NCBI RefSeq assembly: GCF_000314005.1
Contig: NZ_JH980292.1
Location: 3,508,121-3,572,120, forward strand
From: Spirulina subsalsa PCC 9445
GTDB lineage: Bacteria > Cyanobacteriota > Cyanobacteriia > Cyanobacteriales > Spirulinaceae
DNA: 64,000 nucleotides
Direction: 5' to 3'
Positions 35,191-43,929 of the stretch are shown here, piece after piece; within the stretch, counting starts at the first letter, position 1; the number at the start of each line of letters is the position of its first letter. Position numbers and translations under genes: made by a program. Under the pieces are notes generated by a model. It saw only the letters and a list, made by a program, of their open reading frames with translations. It was not told the origin of the DNA and ran no database searches.

Positions 35191-36714
35191 TTAGGGGAAT
35201 TGTTTTTGAATGCGGTTGGCTAACCGGGTATCCCGTGAAGCCAGACGCGCTTTCCCTGCGGCCGCCCAGTTCTGTAAAAACTCGATTTGTTCTTGAGCGG
35301 TGCGCGCCAAGGGGACAATTTGGCTAGCCGCCTCTAGGATATCATCTGTCGTAAAATCCCGGTTCTGACTAAAGCCAATGTGCATGGCTTCAATTAAGGT
35401 CTGCTCAATTTCTGCCCCGGAAAAATCGGGGGTTTCGTAGGCCAGACGGGGGAGATCATAGTTTTTCAAGTCATGGGGGCGCAGACGGGATAAATGGACG
35501 GAAAAGATGGCCTGACGTTCCTCTTGGTTGGGCAATCCGACAAAAAAGATTTCATCAAAGCGCCCTTTGCGCAACATTTCGGGGGGTAAGGTTTGGATAT
35601 TATTGGCTGTGGCAACGACAAAGACGGGGGATTGTTTTTCCGCGAGCCAAGTGATAAAGGTGCCAAAGACTCGGCTAGTGGTGCCGGAGTCCCCTTTCCC
35701 ATCGAGGCCGCCAAAGGCTTTGTCGATTTCATCAATCCACAAGACACAAGGGGCGAGGGCTTCGGCGAGGTTAATCATTTGTCGGGTGCGGGATTCGGAC
35801 TCACCCACTAAACCGCCAAATAAACGCCCCACATCTAAACGCAGAAGGGGTAAATGCCAATGGTGAGCAATGGCTTTCGCGGTTAAGGATTTCCCGGTGC
35901 CTTGAATGCCGACTAAGAGCAGCCCCCGAGGATGGGGTAAACCGTAGGCTCTGGCTCGTTCACTAAAGGCCCCCCCGCGACGGATGAGCCAGTCTTTGAG
36001 GTTATCGAGTCCCCCAATATCGGAAATCTGTTCGGTGGCGGGGTAAAAATCTAAAATCTGGGTTTGACGGATGGATTGTCGTTTCTCTTCGAGGACTAAT
36101 TCCACGTCTTCTGGTTCAATTTTGCCATGGGCGGCGATCGCACGGGCTAAAACTCGTCGAATCCGTTCTAAGGATAACCCTTGAGCGGAGCGCACTAACT
36201 CATCCCGCAGTTTCTCATTCACCCCTTGCCCCGTCGCCCCTAACAGTCGTTCGACTTCGGTTTTAATCTCCCCCCCACTGGGTAGGTCAAAGTCCATCAC
36301 CGTGAACACCTCCCCCAACTCCGAGGGAATGGCGACCTCTGGGGCAATCACGACGAGGTTTTTGGCTTGGGCTTTCAGGCGCCGCGCTAAATTGCGCAGT
36401 TTGCGGGAAATAGACACATCTTCTAAAAAGCGGTGAAAATCCCGGAAAATAAACACCCCGGCGGCAGATTCGGGCAGTTTTTCCACTAATTCCAAGGCTT
36501 GCAACGGATTCCGACGACCCACGCCCTCATGGTTGGGGTTGTTTTGGTAGCCATCGACAAAATCCCAGACATAAACCCCCCGATTCCCGAGGCGTTGGGC
36601 AGATTGGGCGATCGCACTTTCCACCCGTTCCTCTTCCAACGTGGGAATATAGATCAGGGGATAACAAGCACGCAGCAGCAGTTCAAACTCTTGACTAAAA
36701 CTCATTTCCGGCAT
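35191..36714 (-). CDS. ycf46: AAA+ ATPase, Ycf46-like (second paralog)
   Basis: 507 residues with the same architecture as the gene at 20512-22161: head [22 protein letters not shown], Walker [10 protein letters not shown], Walker [14 protein letters not shown], sensor [21 protein letters not shown] and lid [16 protein letters not shown]. The two differ throughout the N-terminal domain and by roughly half of the positions elsewhere, so they are old paralogs. This copy follows yceD, khpB and yidC on the minus strand, 15 bp after yceD, and is probably co-transcribed with them. ATG at 36714 is chosen; MSFSQEF at 36705 is possible. Confidence 0.88.
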   Translation of the reverse strand: MPEMSFSQEFELLLRACYPLIYIPTLEEERVESAIAQSAQRLGNRGVYVWDFVDGYQNNPNHEGVGRRNPLQALELVEKLPESAAGVFIFRDFHRFLEDVSISRKLRNLARRLKAQAKNLVVIAPEVAIPSELGEVFTVMDFDLPSGGEIKTEVERLLGATGQGVNEKLRDELVRSAQGLSLERIRRVLARAIAAHGKIEPEDVELVLEEKRQSIRQTQILDFYPATEQISDIGGLDNLKDWLIRRGGAFSERARAYGLPHPRGLLLVGIQGTGKSLTAKAIAHHWHLPLLRLDVGRLFGGLVGESESRTRQMINLAEALAPCVLWIDEIDKAFGGLDGKGDSGTTSRVFGTFITWLAEKQSPVFVVATANNIQTLPPEMLRKGRFDEIFFVGLPNQEERQAIFSVHLSRLRPHDLKNYDLPRLAYETPDFSGAEIEQTLIEAMHIGFSQNRDFTTDDILEAASQIVPLARTAQEQIEFLQNWAAAGKARLASRDTRLANRIQKQFP

Positions 36715-36729
36715 CAAGGATCAGAACGA

Positions 36730-37257
36730 TCAGGACGTTGTTTCATTACCATCCTTTAACCTTAGTTGTTCCTGCAAAGCCTGTAAACTAGCCCAACGGT
36801 GATCTATTTCCGGCTGACTCGATGAGGATTTTGTCTCCACCCCCGGGCAATCCTCCCCACAAACCTGTTGCAAAGGCAACGCTAAACTTAACTGCTCATA
36901 TAACCACGCTTCCGGCAAAAAATACCCTGTCGGGGATAACACCTCCGATAAATCCTCAACTTTCACCTCCCGTTCTAAGGGAAACACCTGTAAAGAGTCC
37001 GGTTCTTCTTCCAACCAAATCAACTCCGTAGTTTCGACCCGCAAACGATGATTATAATTTTGCAAGCAACGATGACAAGCCAGCGTGACAATGGTTTCCA
37101 CCTGAGCCGATACTTCCAAATAGGTTCCCCGATGGGCCACCGTTAACCCCCCCCGCACTGGAGTTAAACTATCCAAATCCCGGATAAACTCCCGGACTTC
37201 GATTTCCTCGGTTTGCTCTGGGGCTTGTAATAAAAAGGGAATATAAATCTTGTCCAT
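36730..37257 (-). CDS. YceD/DUF177 family protein
   Basis: A 175-residue protein with the DUF177 core: DLDSLTPVRGGLTVAHRGTYLEV, VTLACHRCLQNYNHRL (first Cys pair) and QQVCGEDCPGV (second Cys pair), expected to bind zinc. In many bacteria the family is encoded with rpmF and linked to 23S rRNA processing; in cyanobacteria it lies, as here, after yidC and the KH/R3H gene. 98 bp separate it from the upstream khpB gene. Confidence 0.85.
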   Translation of the reverse strand: MDKIYIPFLLQAPEQTEEIEVREFIRDLDSLTPVRGGLTVAHRGTYLEVSAQVETIVTLACHRCLQNYNHRLRVETTELIWLEEEPDSLQVFPLEREVKVEDLSEVLSPTGYFLPEAWLYEQLSLALPLQQVCGEDCPGVETKSSSSQPEIDHRWASLQALQEQLRLKDGNETTS

Positions 37258-37354
37258 TGTTCCGATACTCTTTTGCTAACTAACGCTAACAATGCACTCT
37301 GAGAGACAGTCTCTCAGAGAGGACTTCTAACTCCAGCTTTCGGGGACTGGGGGC

Positions 37355-37840
37355 TTAACGCAAACGTACAAACATCCGCCGATTCGGTTCGGAGCCTCGG
37401 CTTTCTGTGGTCAGGTCGGACAATTCCTCAAGTTCTTGAAAAAAGTTGTGAATTTGGCGACGTTCGGCGGAGGAAAGGGAGGTCATTTCCACTTCCTGCC
37501 CCGTAGCACGCACTTGTTCGGCCACTTCATCCACTAGCACCCGTAATTCCCCTTGGCGTTTCACCCGGTAGCCGTGAATCTCGATCGTGTAGGGGTGTTG
37601 GTCTGCACGGTCTACGCCAATATTTAAAATCGTATTCGCCAGATATTGAATCGCATCAATGGTTTTCCCCTGCTCCCCAATCAGGGTGTTAATTTTGTCC
37701 TCACTCAGTTGGCTTTCTTCGACCATCAACCAGATAGACTCGTCTCCTTCGTGGTGGGAGACAGTCACGTTAGTGGGACAGCCCATTAATTTGAGCAATT
37801 CCGCTAACCAAGCTTGACCTCGCTCCATTCTCTCTTGCAT
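37355..37840 (-). CDS. khpB: KH/R3H RNA-binding protein (Jag/KhpB-like)
   Basis: A 161-residue protein: a KH domain with the loop LIGEQGKTIDAIQYLAN (about 53-69) followed by an R3H domain, SSAERRQIHNFF and SRGSEPNRRMFVRLR at the C-terminus. The N-terminal Jag domain found in Firmicutes is absent, normal for cyanobacteria. It binds RNA and lies after yidC as jag does in many bacteria. Start MQERMERGQAW at 37840; an internal ATG (MERG) is possible. Confidence 0.88.
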   Translation of the reverse strand: MQERMERGQAWLAELLKLMGCPTNVTVSHHEGDESIWLMVEESQLSEDKINTLIGEQGKTIDAIQYLANTILNIGVDRADQHPYTIEIHGYRVKRQGELRVLVDEVAEQVRATGQEVEMTSLSSAERRQIHNFFQELEELSDLTTESRGSEPNRRMFVRLR

Positions 37841-38000
37841 AACGTCCTCTTATCCTCCTCGCACAATAAAACAACCCTCTAATCAAAGAGATGAGGCAAG
37901 AAGGAGAACCTCCTTCCAACCTCATATCACTTCTGTTTCTATTGTCTTTTGACACTCCAGGGATGAGGTTTTAAACCCATTTTCTCTGATCACATCCAGA

Positions 38001-39167
38001 CTAGCCGGAGGTTTTTTCTTTTTTCTTAGACCGTTTGCGCTCAAAGGGCAGTTCATCCCGACCTTGACGGCGTTTTTCTTCTTGCTCCTGTTTTTCAACC
38101 AGCTTTTGCAGGTTTTCGGGCAGGGGTTCACGCATCAAAATAAAGGTCTGGGCGGTTTGGAAGATGTTCGCCACCACCATATACATCAATACCCCGGCCG
38201 GGAGGGGGAAGATCAGAAACATCCCCGTAAAGATAATGGGTGTAATTTTGCTGACGGTTTGTTGTTGTTGGGCGTTAGCATCATTACTGGCCGGGGTTTG
38301 GGAGTTGGTCAGGTTTTGGCTGATGTAGGTACTCACCCCGAAGAATAGCACCATGATCACGATGTCCCAGTGAATGGCTCCATCGGTTCCGGTGGCTCCG
38401 ACTCGACCCAAGGCGTTAATGAAGAGGAATCCTTCATTAGAAGCAATACCGGGGATGGTGCCTTGTAAGGTGGCTTCTCCAGGTGCGATCGCAACCACAG
38501 TCCCATCGGGTTTCACTTGTACCGCGTTTTCCCCTTTGGTCACAGTCCACTGGGGCTTAACGTTGCTGTCGGGATAATTTTTAGCTAACTGGCTGAGGGC
38601 TTCCCCAGAGGTGGATTGAAACTCTACCTTAGCACTTTGACCGATGGCTAATTTATTCCCGGTGGCGAGGTTGGCCACAATGGGATAGTGTACCCCTTCT
38701 TTGAGATAAATATTTTGGGGTTTGGTGCTGAAAATCTGGGGTTGAATCAGTTCGATTTGTTCTTGGGGAAAGACCTGTACATCTACGGTATAGTTAATAT
38801 CCGCAAAGGGTGATCCCCGTAAGGTGGCAAAGAGCGCCCAGAGGATGGGAATTTGTAAGAAGAGGGGTAAACAACCGCCTAGGGGGTTGCCATATTCTTT
38901 ATAAATTTCCCCCATGGCTTTTTGCAATTCGGCCGGGTCGTCTTTATAGCGTTCTTGTACTTCTTTAACGCGCTTTTGCATCACAGGCTGGGCAATACGA
39001 GTCCGCCGCATACTGCGAATGGATTTGGCGCTGAGGGGATAAACGGCAAAGCGAATCACCAAGGTGAGGGCGATAATCGCAAAACCATAGCTCGGCACAA
39101 TCCCTCGGAAAAAGTCGAGGATTGGCAGCATTATATTGGTGGAAAGAAATCCGATTCCTAAATCCAT
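38001..39167 (-). CDS. yidC: Membrane protein insertase YidC/Alb3
   Basis: A 388-residue insertase. The first membrane helices flank YPLSAKSIRSMRRTRIAQPVM and QKRVKEVQERYKDDPAELQKAM, the cytosolic hairpin of YidC. The next is GGCLPLFLQIPILWALFATL, followed by a long periplasmic or lumenal insert (residues about 125-260) and the last helices IVMVLFFGVSTYISQNL and FLIFPLPAGVLMYMVVANIFQ. The C-terminal tail is basic (KRRQGRDELPFERKRSKKKEK), able to touch ribosomes. It inserts proteins into thylakoid and plasma membranes. Conserved position after rnpA. Confidence 0.95.
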   Translation of the reverse strand: MDLGIGFLSTNIMLPILDFFRGIVPSYGFAIIALTLVIRFAVYPLSAKSIRSMRRTRIAQPVMQKRVKEVQERYKDDPAELQKAMGEIYKEYGNPLGGCLPLFLQIPILWALFATLRGSPFADINYTVDVQVFPQEQIELIQPQIFSTKPQNIYLKEGVHYPIVANLATGNKLAIGQSAKVEFQSTSGEALSQLAKNYPDSNVKPQWTVTKGENAVQVKPDGTVVAIAPGEATLQGTIPGIASNEGFLFINALGRVGATGTDGAIHWDIVIMVLFFGVSTYISQNLTNSQTPASNDANAQQQQTVSKITPIIFTGMFLIFPLPAGVLMYMVVANIFQTAQTFILMREPLPENLQKLVEKQEQEEKRRQGRDELPFERKRSKKKEKTSG

Positions 39168-39204
39168 TGGTTTGAAATAAACCCTTTAGTTGTATGGTGT
39201 TGTC

Positions 39205-39597
39205 TTAGCTTTTGATGGCCTCTAGGGAGAGTCCAGTTTTGTCGGCCGCTTTTTGGGCGATGTAATCATAAATTTCTCTATACCGGGGGAGGGCGCGCAT
39301 TTCTAAACGGCTTTTATCGCGCAGGGTGACGACAATATCCCCCCAAAGTCCAATCCCTCGGGACACTTTAACAATTTTGACGACTTCCGCATAAATAATA
39401 TCAGTGCGATCGCGCCCTTGCCACCCCCCCATCACGGAGATCCGACGGTCGGTAATCCGATAGCGCAACCACAGAGCGCGCACCACGGCACCCACGGTTA
39501 GAGGGAGACAAATCACGGTAAACCCTAGCAGAATATTGAGGATTAAATCCCCAATATGAGGCCCCCCTTCATAAAAGGCTGTTTCCTTAATGCCCAT
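39205..39597 (-). CDS. PH-domain (bPH2) membrane protein
   Basis: A 130-residue protein with two hydrophobic segments at the N-terminus (IGDLILNILLGFTVICLPLTVGAVVRAL) and a bacterial PH domain beginning YRITDRRISVMGGWQGRDRTDIIYAEVVKI. Its start overlaps the end of rnpA by 11 bp, so translation is coupled. The gene is a constant member of the cyanobacterial rnpA-yidC cluster; its role is not established, perhaps helping insertion or lipid contacts. Confidence 0.85.
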   Translation of the reverse strand: MGIKETAFYEGGPHIGDLILNILLGFTVICLPLTVGAVVRALWLRYRITDRRISVMGGWQGRDRTDIIYAEVVKIVKVSRGIGLWGDIVVTLRDKSRLEMRALPRYREIYDYIAQKAADKTGLSLEAIKS

Positions 39598-39967
39598 GCA
39601 GTACTTTGGCTCCGAGTAACAACTCTTTCAATTCTCGCAAAAAATGTTCATATTCGCACGGATTGGCATTGGGTTTTACAATGACAATCAGCTTTAAACC
39701 GGGTGAAAGCAGGGGGAGGAGGGGCTGCAAAATGGCGCGAATTTGCCGTTTAATGCGGTTACGACGCACGGCTTTTTTACTCACTTTTTTGCCTACGGCA
39801 ATTCCTATGAGAGTAGGCAAGGGAAGCGGGGGCTTTCCTTGCCGAGTGGGGGGGGGAACTGATAGCACTTTTAACACCAGATAACGACCCCGATAAGTTT
39901 TTCCTCGTTCATAAACGGCTTGGAAGTCTAGCCGATTTTTGAGTCGATGTTGTTTGGGCAATCCCAC
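39587..39967 (-). CDS. rnpA: Ribonuclease P protein component
   Basis: 126 residues with the RnpA signature: KQHRLKNRLDFQAVYERGKTYRG at the N-terminus and the RNR motif in GKKVSKKAVRRNRIKRQIR, which contacts the catalytic RNA. It assists 5' trimming of pre-tRNAs. GTG start at 39967. Directly after rpmH in the conserved order; the rnpB RNA gene is not in this window. Confidence 0.95.
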   Translation of the reverse strand: MGLPKQHRLKNRLDFQAVYERGKTYRGRYLVLKVLSVPPPTRQGKPPLPLPTLIGIAVGKKVSKKAVRRNRIKRQIRAILQPLLPLLSPGLKLIVIVKPNANPCEYEHFLRELKELLLGAKVLHGH

Positions 39968-40054
39968 GGCGATCGCCTATTTTGACATAAGGTGTACAAT
40001 TAACGCTTTTCTAGTCAAGGCTCTAGTTTCTAAACTCTAGATTTTAAGCTCTGA

Positions 40055-40192
40055 CTATACAGCCAAGCGTTGCCGTCCTTTCCGACGACGCGCTCTAATC
40101 ACCCGACGACCCGTCGCGGTGCGCATACGAGCGCGAAATCCCGATGTTCTTTTCTGCTTGCGTTTGGTTCCGCCCAAGGTGCGCTGACTCAC
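40055..40192 (-). CDS. rpmH: 50S ribosomal protein L34
   Basis: A 45-residue, very basic protein starting at a GTG ([20 protein letters not shown]) with the L34 core [17 protein letters not shown] and ending LAV. GGAGATT-like sequence precedes the start. It is the first gene of the minus-strand rpmH-rnpA-PH-yidC-khpB-yceD-ycf46 block; its promoter must lie between 40193 and about 40290, before the heptamer array. Confidence 0.95.
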   Translation of the reverse strand: MSQRTLGGTKRKQKRTSGFRARMRTATGRRVIRARRRKGRQRLAV

Positions 40193-40313
40193 GGACAATC
40201 TCCTTGCTGAACTGATACATTGAACTGTAATCCCTGACCTTTACAAGGTCAAAAACCACGGTTTACTATTATAACCCGATTAGCGAGAAACCGTAAATAA
40301 GGGAACGGGGAAC

Positions 40314-40392
40314 GGGAGTCGGGAGTCGGGAGTCGGGAGTCGGGAGTCGGGAATTGGGAGTCGGGAGTCGGGAATTGGGAGTCGGGAGTCGG
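40314..40392. repeat. GGGAGTC/GGGAATT heptamer array
   Basis: About eleven near-perfect heptamers, GGGAGTC with occasional GGGAATT, followed by GGTGATA/GGGAATA words and a TCCCCTGC tract (40421-40460). It lies between rpmH and the amidase gene. The same heptamer family forms arrays at 8514-8543, about 12311-12345, 17741-17766 and, inverted and much longer, at 42019-42238. Confidence 0.8.
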
Positions 40393-40476
40393 TGATAGGT
40401 GATAGGGAATAATTATCAATTCTCCCCTGCTCCCCTGCTCCCCTGCTCCCCCTCCCCGTTCCCTGTTCCCTATGCC

Positions 40477-41826
40477 CTAAATTATCCCCGCAGACTCGTA
40501 TAAACGGCGGAGAATGGCGAGGATTTTGTCACCGTAGAGGGGATCAGAAGACCATCTACCCGCGAGTTGTCCGACGGTGGGAGCAATGCCTCGGGTGACG
40601 AAACGGAAACGCGGATCAACGATTTCCTGAACCATCGGTTCAAGACTGGCGTAGGCTTTGAGGTGTTGAATTTGCGCCCTCACCCCGATTTGCGCGCTGG
40701 GGAAACTTGCATATCCCCCTCCTCCCACAGTGCCGAGGGTAGCAAAGTTGTTCTGGGAGGGGGTGACTTGTCCACCAAAGCGGAGGAAGTTGGTAGAGAG
40801 GCACATTTGAGAGAAAGCGATGTCATGATTCACCCCTTCTAGAGCGCCTTCTTCCCGGAAGAAACGGGGGAGATCGGGAAATTGGGAAAGGGCGCTTTCG
40901 TGGTTGGCTTTCAGGAACATGATCAGTTGTACTTCAGAGGTTCGGCCTTGTCCCATGATGCGGTCAATGGTGGTGAGACAGGTTTGATTGAGCGATCGCA
41001 ATACCACCGTCCGGGTTCCATTGTCCCAGCCCACACTGATATTGAATTCCCGCAATTCCACCGCTTTCACATACACCACCCCTTGATATTCCACGAGGCG
41101 AATATTGGGCTTTTGGGAGAGATCCACATTCAACCGATCCACCAAATCCATCGGAATAAAGGAGTTACTGTTAATCAGTACCCCTTGTTCTTCATAGACT
41201 TGGCCGTTGATTTGAATATTAATCACCGGATGGGTGACGATAGGTGGTTTGGGACTGGTGCCGGACACTTCACGGCTCCACGCTTCTAAACCATCGGCAA
41301 TCCCTAACGCCATATCCCGCCGTCGGTTAATCATTAAAGCGCGATCTTCAGGATTGGAGAGAAAACCCACTTCTAACAGGATGGAAGCAATGGCAACATC
41401 TCGACAAAAAGCCAGTCTTCCTACTCCGGTGGCGGTATCCGGTCGAGATCCGCGACTGGGGAGTTGGGGCAGACGACGGATCAGGGAAAGGAGAATCATG
41501 TCCCCGTGTTTTTTGCGGGTCTGGTTTCCGGCAACATAAAAAGCGGTGGCTCCTCGGGCGGTGGGATCTGAGAAGGAGTCGGCATGAATTTCAATGGCGA
41601 CATCCCCAGAACGCGCTCGTTCGTTAATCCAGCTAATTGTTGAACGCAAGCTCAGGGTGTCGGGGACGGATAAGACCTCAAAACCTCGCGATCGCAACTC
41701 GGGAACAATCACATCCCGTAATAAAATCATCTGTTGGGCTTCAGTTGTCCCCCCGGCTATTGCACCGGGATCAACCCGTCCCCCTTCTGACCCACCATGT
41801 CCTGCGGAAACAAAAATCCTTCCCAT
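40477..41826 (-). CDS. N-acetylmuramoyl-L-alanine amidase with C-terminal glucosaminidase-like domain
   Basis: 449 residues. N-terminal Amidase_3 domain: zinc ligands His10 (SAGHGG), Glu29 (GGTTEAQ) and His81 (IEIHADS), and catalytic Glu in SILLEVGFLSNPED. Middle (about 200-280): a beta domain like the N-terminal stalk of copper amine oxidases (QVYEEQGVLINSNSFIPMDLV). C-terminus (about 285-449): a GH73 glucosaminidase-like domain, DIAFSQMCLSTNFLRFGGQV and SQNNFATLGTVGGG. Where I expect the catalytic Glu (CLETGFLRF in relatives) this protein has Ser344, so the second domain may bind rather than cut. No classical signal peptide is seen. A wall-remodelling role is inferred. Confidence 0.87.
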   Translation of the reverse strand: MGRIFVSAGHGGSEGGRVDPGAIAGGTTEAQQMILLRDVIVPELRSRGFEVLSVPDTLSLRSTISWINERARSGDVAIEIHADSFSDPTARGATAFYVAGNQTRKKHGDMILLSLIRRLPQLPSRGSRPDTATGVGRLAFCRDVAIASILLEVGFLSNPEDRALMINRRRDMALGIADGLEAWSREVSGTSPKPPIVTHPVINIQINGQVYEEQGVLINSNSFIPMDLVDRLNVDLSQKPNIRLVEYQGVVYVKAVELREFNISVGWDNGTRTVVLRSLNQTCLTTIDRIMGQGRTSEVQLIMFLKANHESALSQFPDLPRFFREEGALEGVNHDIAFSQMCLSTNFLRFGGQVTPSQNNFATLGTVGGGGYASFPSAQIGVRAQIQHLKAYASLEPMVQEIVDPRFRFVTRGIAPTVGQLAGRWSSDPLYGDKILAILRRLYESAGII

Positions 41827-41892
41827 AACTGTTTTGTTCCTTGCAACTTTTAAAAACTACTGTACAACCTGAGCTTGTTCAATCATACAAAA

Positions 41893-42238
41893 TCTAGGGA
41901 ACAGGGAACGGGGAACGGGGAACGGGGAGGGGGAGAGGGGGGGAGGGGGAGAGGGGGGGAGAGGGGGAGAGAGGGGGAGAGAGGGGGAGAGAGGGGGAGA
42001 CTAGAAATTAAGACTTATTCCCGATTCCCGATTCCCGACTCCCTATTCCCGACTCCCGACTCCCGACTCCCGACTCCCGACTCCCAATTCCCGATTCCCG
42101 ACTCCCAATTCCCGATTCCCGACTCCCGATTCCCGACTCCCGATTCCCGATTCCCGACTCCCGATTCCCGATTCCCGACTCCCGACTCCCGATTCCCGAC
42201 TCCCGATTCCCGACTCCCGATTCCCGATCCCCGTTCCC
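41893..42238. repeat. Long low-complexity region: GGGGAGAG tract and about 30 CCCGATT/CCCGACT heptamers
   Basis: 41893-42000 is purine-only (GGGAACGGGG, then GAGGGGGAGA units). 42019-42238 is an array of roughly 30 heptamers CCCGATT, CCCGACT or CCCAATT in exact 7-bp phase. Frames through the array stay open only because the 7-bp unit lacks stops; these are not genes. The G-rich strand has four or more G-triplets per 28 nt. Confidence 0.85.
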
Positions 42239-42454
42239 TATCATGCGTAAAAAGCATTTAATCAATGCACAAATAGGATAAGACCAAAAAATCAGTAGTG
42301 TTTGTAACGAAATGTAGCGGACAGTCCCCTTAAAGTTTGACAGGATAGAGGTGGATATTGAACAGTCAAGAGTCAAAAGTGGCTAATCTGTCACGGAGAC
42401 TTCAAGACAAGCTGGATTTTCCTGTTACCTCTTTCCTCTAGAACACCCTCAAAT

Positions 42455-42600
42455 CGGTTGGAATGTCTGAGTGGCTCAAGTCTTAATCTATAGCTTGGAT
42501 TATGTTTGATCCAAATGCCACAATTGATTTAGCTAATCCGCGCCAGCTGCCCCGCGCTGTAACGCTTGCGGTCAGCGTCGGAGGGAAGTCACAACTTCTA
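42455..42600 (+). promoter_or_regulatory. Possible cobalamin riboswitch upstream of cobA
   Basis: The stretch GCCAGCTGCCCCGCGCTGTA (42543-42562) closely resembles the conserved CUG-CCCCGC-CUGUAA core of B12 riboswitches, and GGAGGGAAGTC (42580-42590) resembles the later GGGAAG box. CGCTG and CAGCG can pair around the intervening loop. The location, directly before a tetrapyrrole methyltransferase gene, fits. The usual upstream AGGGAA box is not obvious, so this is a candidate, possibly a variant. Confidence 0.42.
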
Positions 42601-42627
42601 TTACTGTTCTTTTTCTGAGTTACCAGT

Positions 42628-43440
42628 GTGACAGCAATGAATGAAATGCCACCGTTAGAGTCAGTTTGTACAGGGAAAGTCTATCTCGTCGGTGCAGGCC
42701 CCGGAGATCCCGGTCTGCTCACCCTGAAAGGCAAGGGACTGTTAGAATGTGCCGATGTGGTGATTTATGATGCCTTGGTTAGTCCCCTGATTCTGAGCAT
42801 GATTAATCCCCAAGCGGAGAGGATCAACGCCGGGAAACGCTGCGGCCGTCACTCTCTGCTACAAGGTGAAACAACACAACTCTTGATTGAAAAAGCTCAT
42901 CAACACGCTATTGTTGTCCGACTCAAGGGAGGAGATCCCTTTGTGTTTGGTCGGGGGGGTGAGGAAATGGAAGACTTGCTTAAAGCGGGGGTATCGGTGG
43001 AGGTGGTGCCGGGGGTAACGTCGGGAATTGCGGCACCGGCCTATTGTGGGATTCCCTTGACTCATCGCAACTATAGCTCTTCGGTGACGTTTGTGACGGG
43101 TCATGAGGCGGCGGGAAAATATCGGCCTCAAGTCAATTGGCAGGCGATCGCACAAGGATCGGAAACCATTGTCATCTACATGGGAGTTCACAATTTACCG
43201 GGTATTATCCCAGAACTCCTCACCGGAGGATTAAGTCCTCAAACCCCCATCGCGCTTATTCGTTGGGGAACTCGTCCGGATCAAGAGGAGTTAGTCGGAA
43301 CCCTAGAAACTATTGTAGACCAGGTGGAACAGACGGGTTTTGAAGCTCCGGCTATTGTTGTGATTGGTCAGGTGGTCAATTTACAAGCCGTTTTGAGTCA
43401 TTATGCTCCCCTCGTTGTCACGAATTCAGGAAATGACTAA
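42628..43440 (+). CDS. cobA: Uroporphyrinogen-III C-methyltransferase
   Basis: 270 residues of the SUMT family: GKVYLVGAGPGDPGLLTLKG at the N-terminus (SAM-binding loop), DVVIYDALVS, VVRLKGGDPFVFGRGGEE, VVPGVTSGIAAPAYCGIPLTHR and ALIRWGTRPDQEE. It methylates uroporphyrinogen III at C-2 and C-7 to give precorrin-2, on the way to siroheme (nitrite and sulfite reductase cofactor) and cobalamin. No CysG dehydrogenase domain is fused. GTG start at 42628. The next gene, two bp on, is nitrate-assimilation related, consistent with a siroheme role. Confidence 0.94.
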   Translation: MTAMNEMPPLESVCTGKVYLVGAGPGDPGLLTLKGKGLLECADVVIYDALVSPLILSMINPQAERINAGKRCGRHSLLQGETTQLLIEKAHQHAIVVRLKGGDPFVFGRGGEEMEDLLKAGVSVEVVPGVTSGIAAPAYCGIPLTHRNYSSSVTFVTGHEAAGKYRPQVNWQAIAQGSETIVIYMGVHNLPGIIPELLTGGLSPQTPIALIRWGTRPDQEELVGTLETIVDQVEQTGFEAPAIVVIGQVVNLQAVLSHYAPLVVTNSGND

Positions 43441-43442
43441 TA

Positions 43443-43895
43443 ATGTCGCATCTCTTTCAATTTGAACAGGATTTTGTCGAGTCTTTGCGTTGTATTCCGA
43501 TGGCCGTTCGCCTAAAGTTAGATACCTGTGGGGTTAAGCTAAAATTAACCCACTGGCATCAATTAAGTTTAGAAGAACGGCAAGATTTGCTACAGCTTCC
43601 CTGTGAAAATACTCCGGACGTGGCGGCTTATGAAGAGTATTTACAAGGGTTAGTCGTCAAGTATACCGGAACCCCTGCCTCGCCGTTAAATATTGACCCC
43701 CATCCCCCCTGGTTAGAAGTGCAAAATATCCCCCCAACTGTCTTGGAAAAAGCGGCCAGTGTTGCCGTGACTATTCCTTTGGCAAAATGGGCTAGTTTAT
43801 CGCCTCTTCAACGGTTCGTTCTGATTAAACTGAGTCGTCCCAGTCATGAAAATAAGAATTTTGTACCAGCACTGAAGGAGTTTAATTTAATCTAA
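43443..43895 (+). CDS. narM: Nitrate-reductase-associated protein (NarM-like)
   Basis: A 150-residue protein, MSHLFQFEQDFVESLRCIPM, with DTCGVKLKLTHWHQLSLEER and WASLSPLQRFVLIKLSRPSHENKNF; these are hallmarks of the cyanobacterial nitrate-reductase-associated family, whose member NarM is needed for an active nitrate reductase. Two bp separate it from cobA, so they are co-transcribed. The nitrate and nitrite reductase genes themselves are not in the window. Family call from memory of the motif. Confidence 0.78.
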   Translation: MSHLFQFEQDFVESLRCIPMAVRLKLDTCGVKLKLTHWHQLSLEERQDLLQLPCENTPDVAAYEEYLQGLVVKYTGTPASPLNIDPHPPWLEVQNIPPTVLEKAASVAVTIPLAKWASLSPLQRFVLIKLSRPSHENKNFVPALKEFNLI

Positions 43896-43929
43896 AGGTG
43901 AGCTAAAAGAAATCGTTAATCTGTGGAAT

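Noticed and set aside
42019-42238. CRISPR array
   Set aside because: The units are 7 bp and continuous, without spacers, and there are no cas genes. The 15-bp tandem array at 25971 also lacks spacers.
42008-42376. Open frames with Gly-Ile-Gly-Ser-Arg-Glu-Ser repeats across the heptamer array
   Set aside because: They arise because a 7-bp repeat without stops stays open in all phases; composition and lack of a start signal argue against coding.
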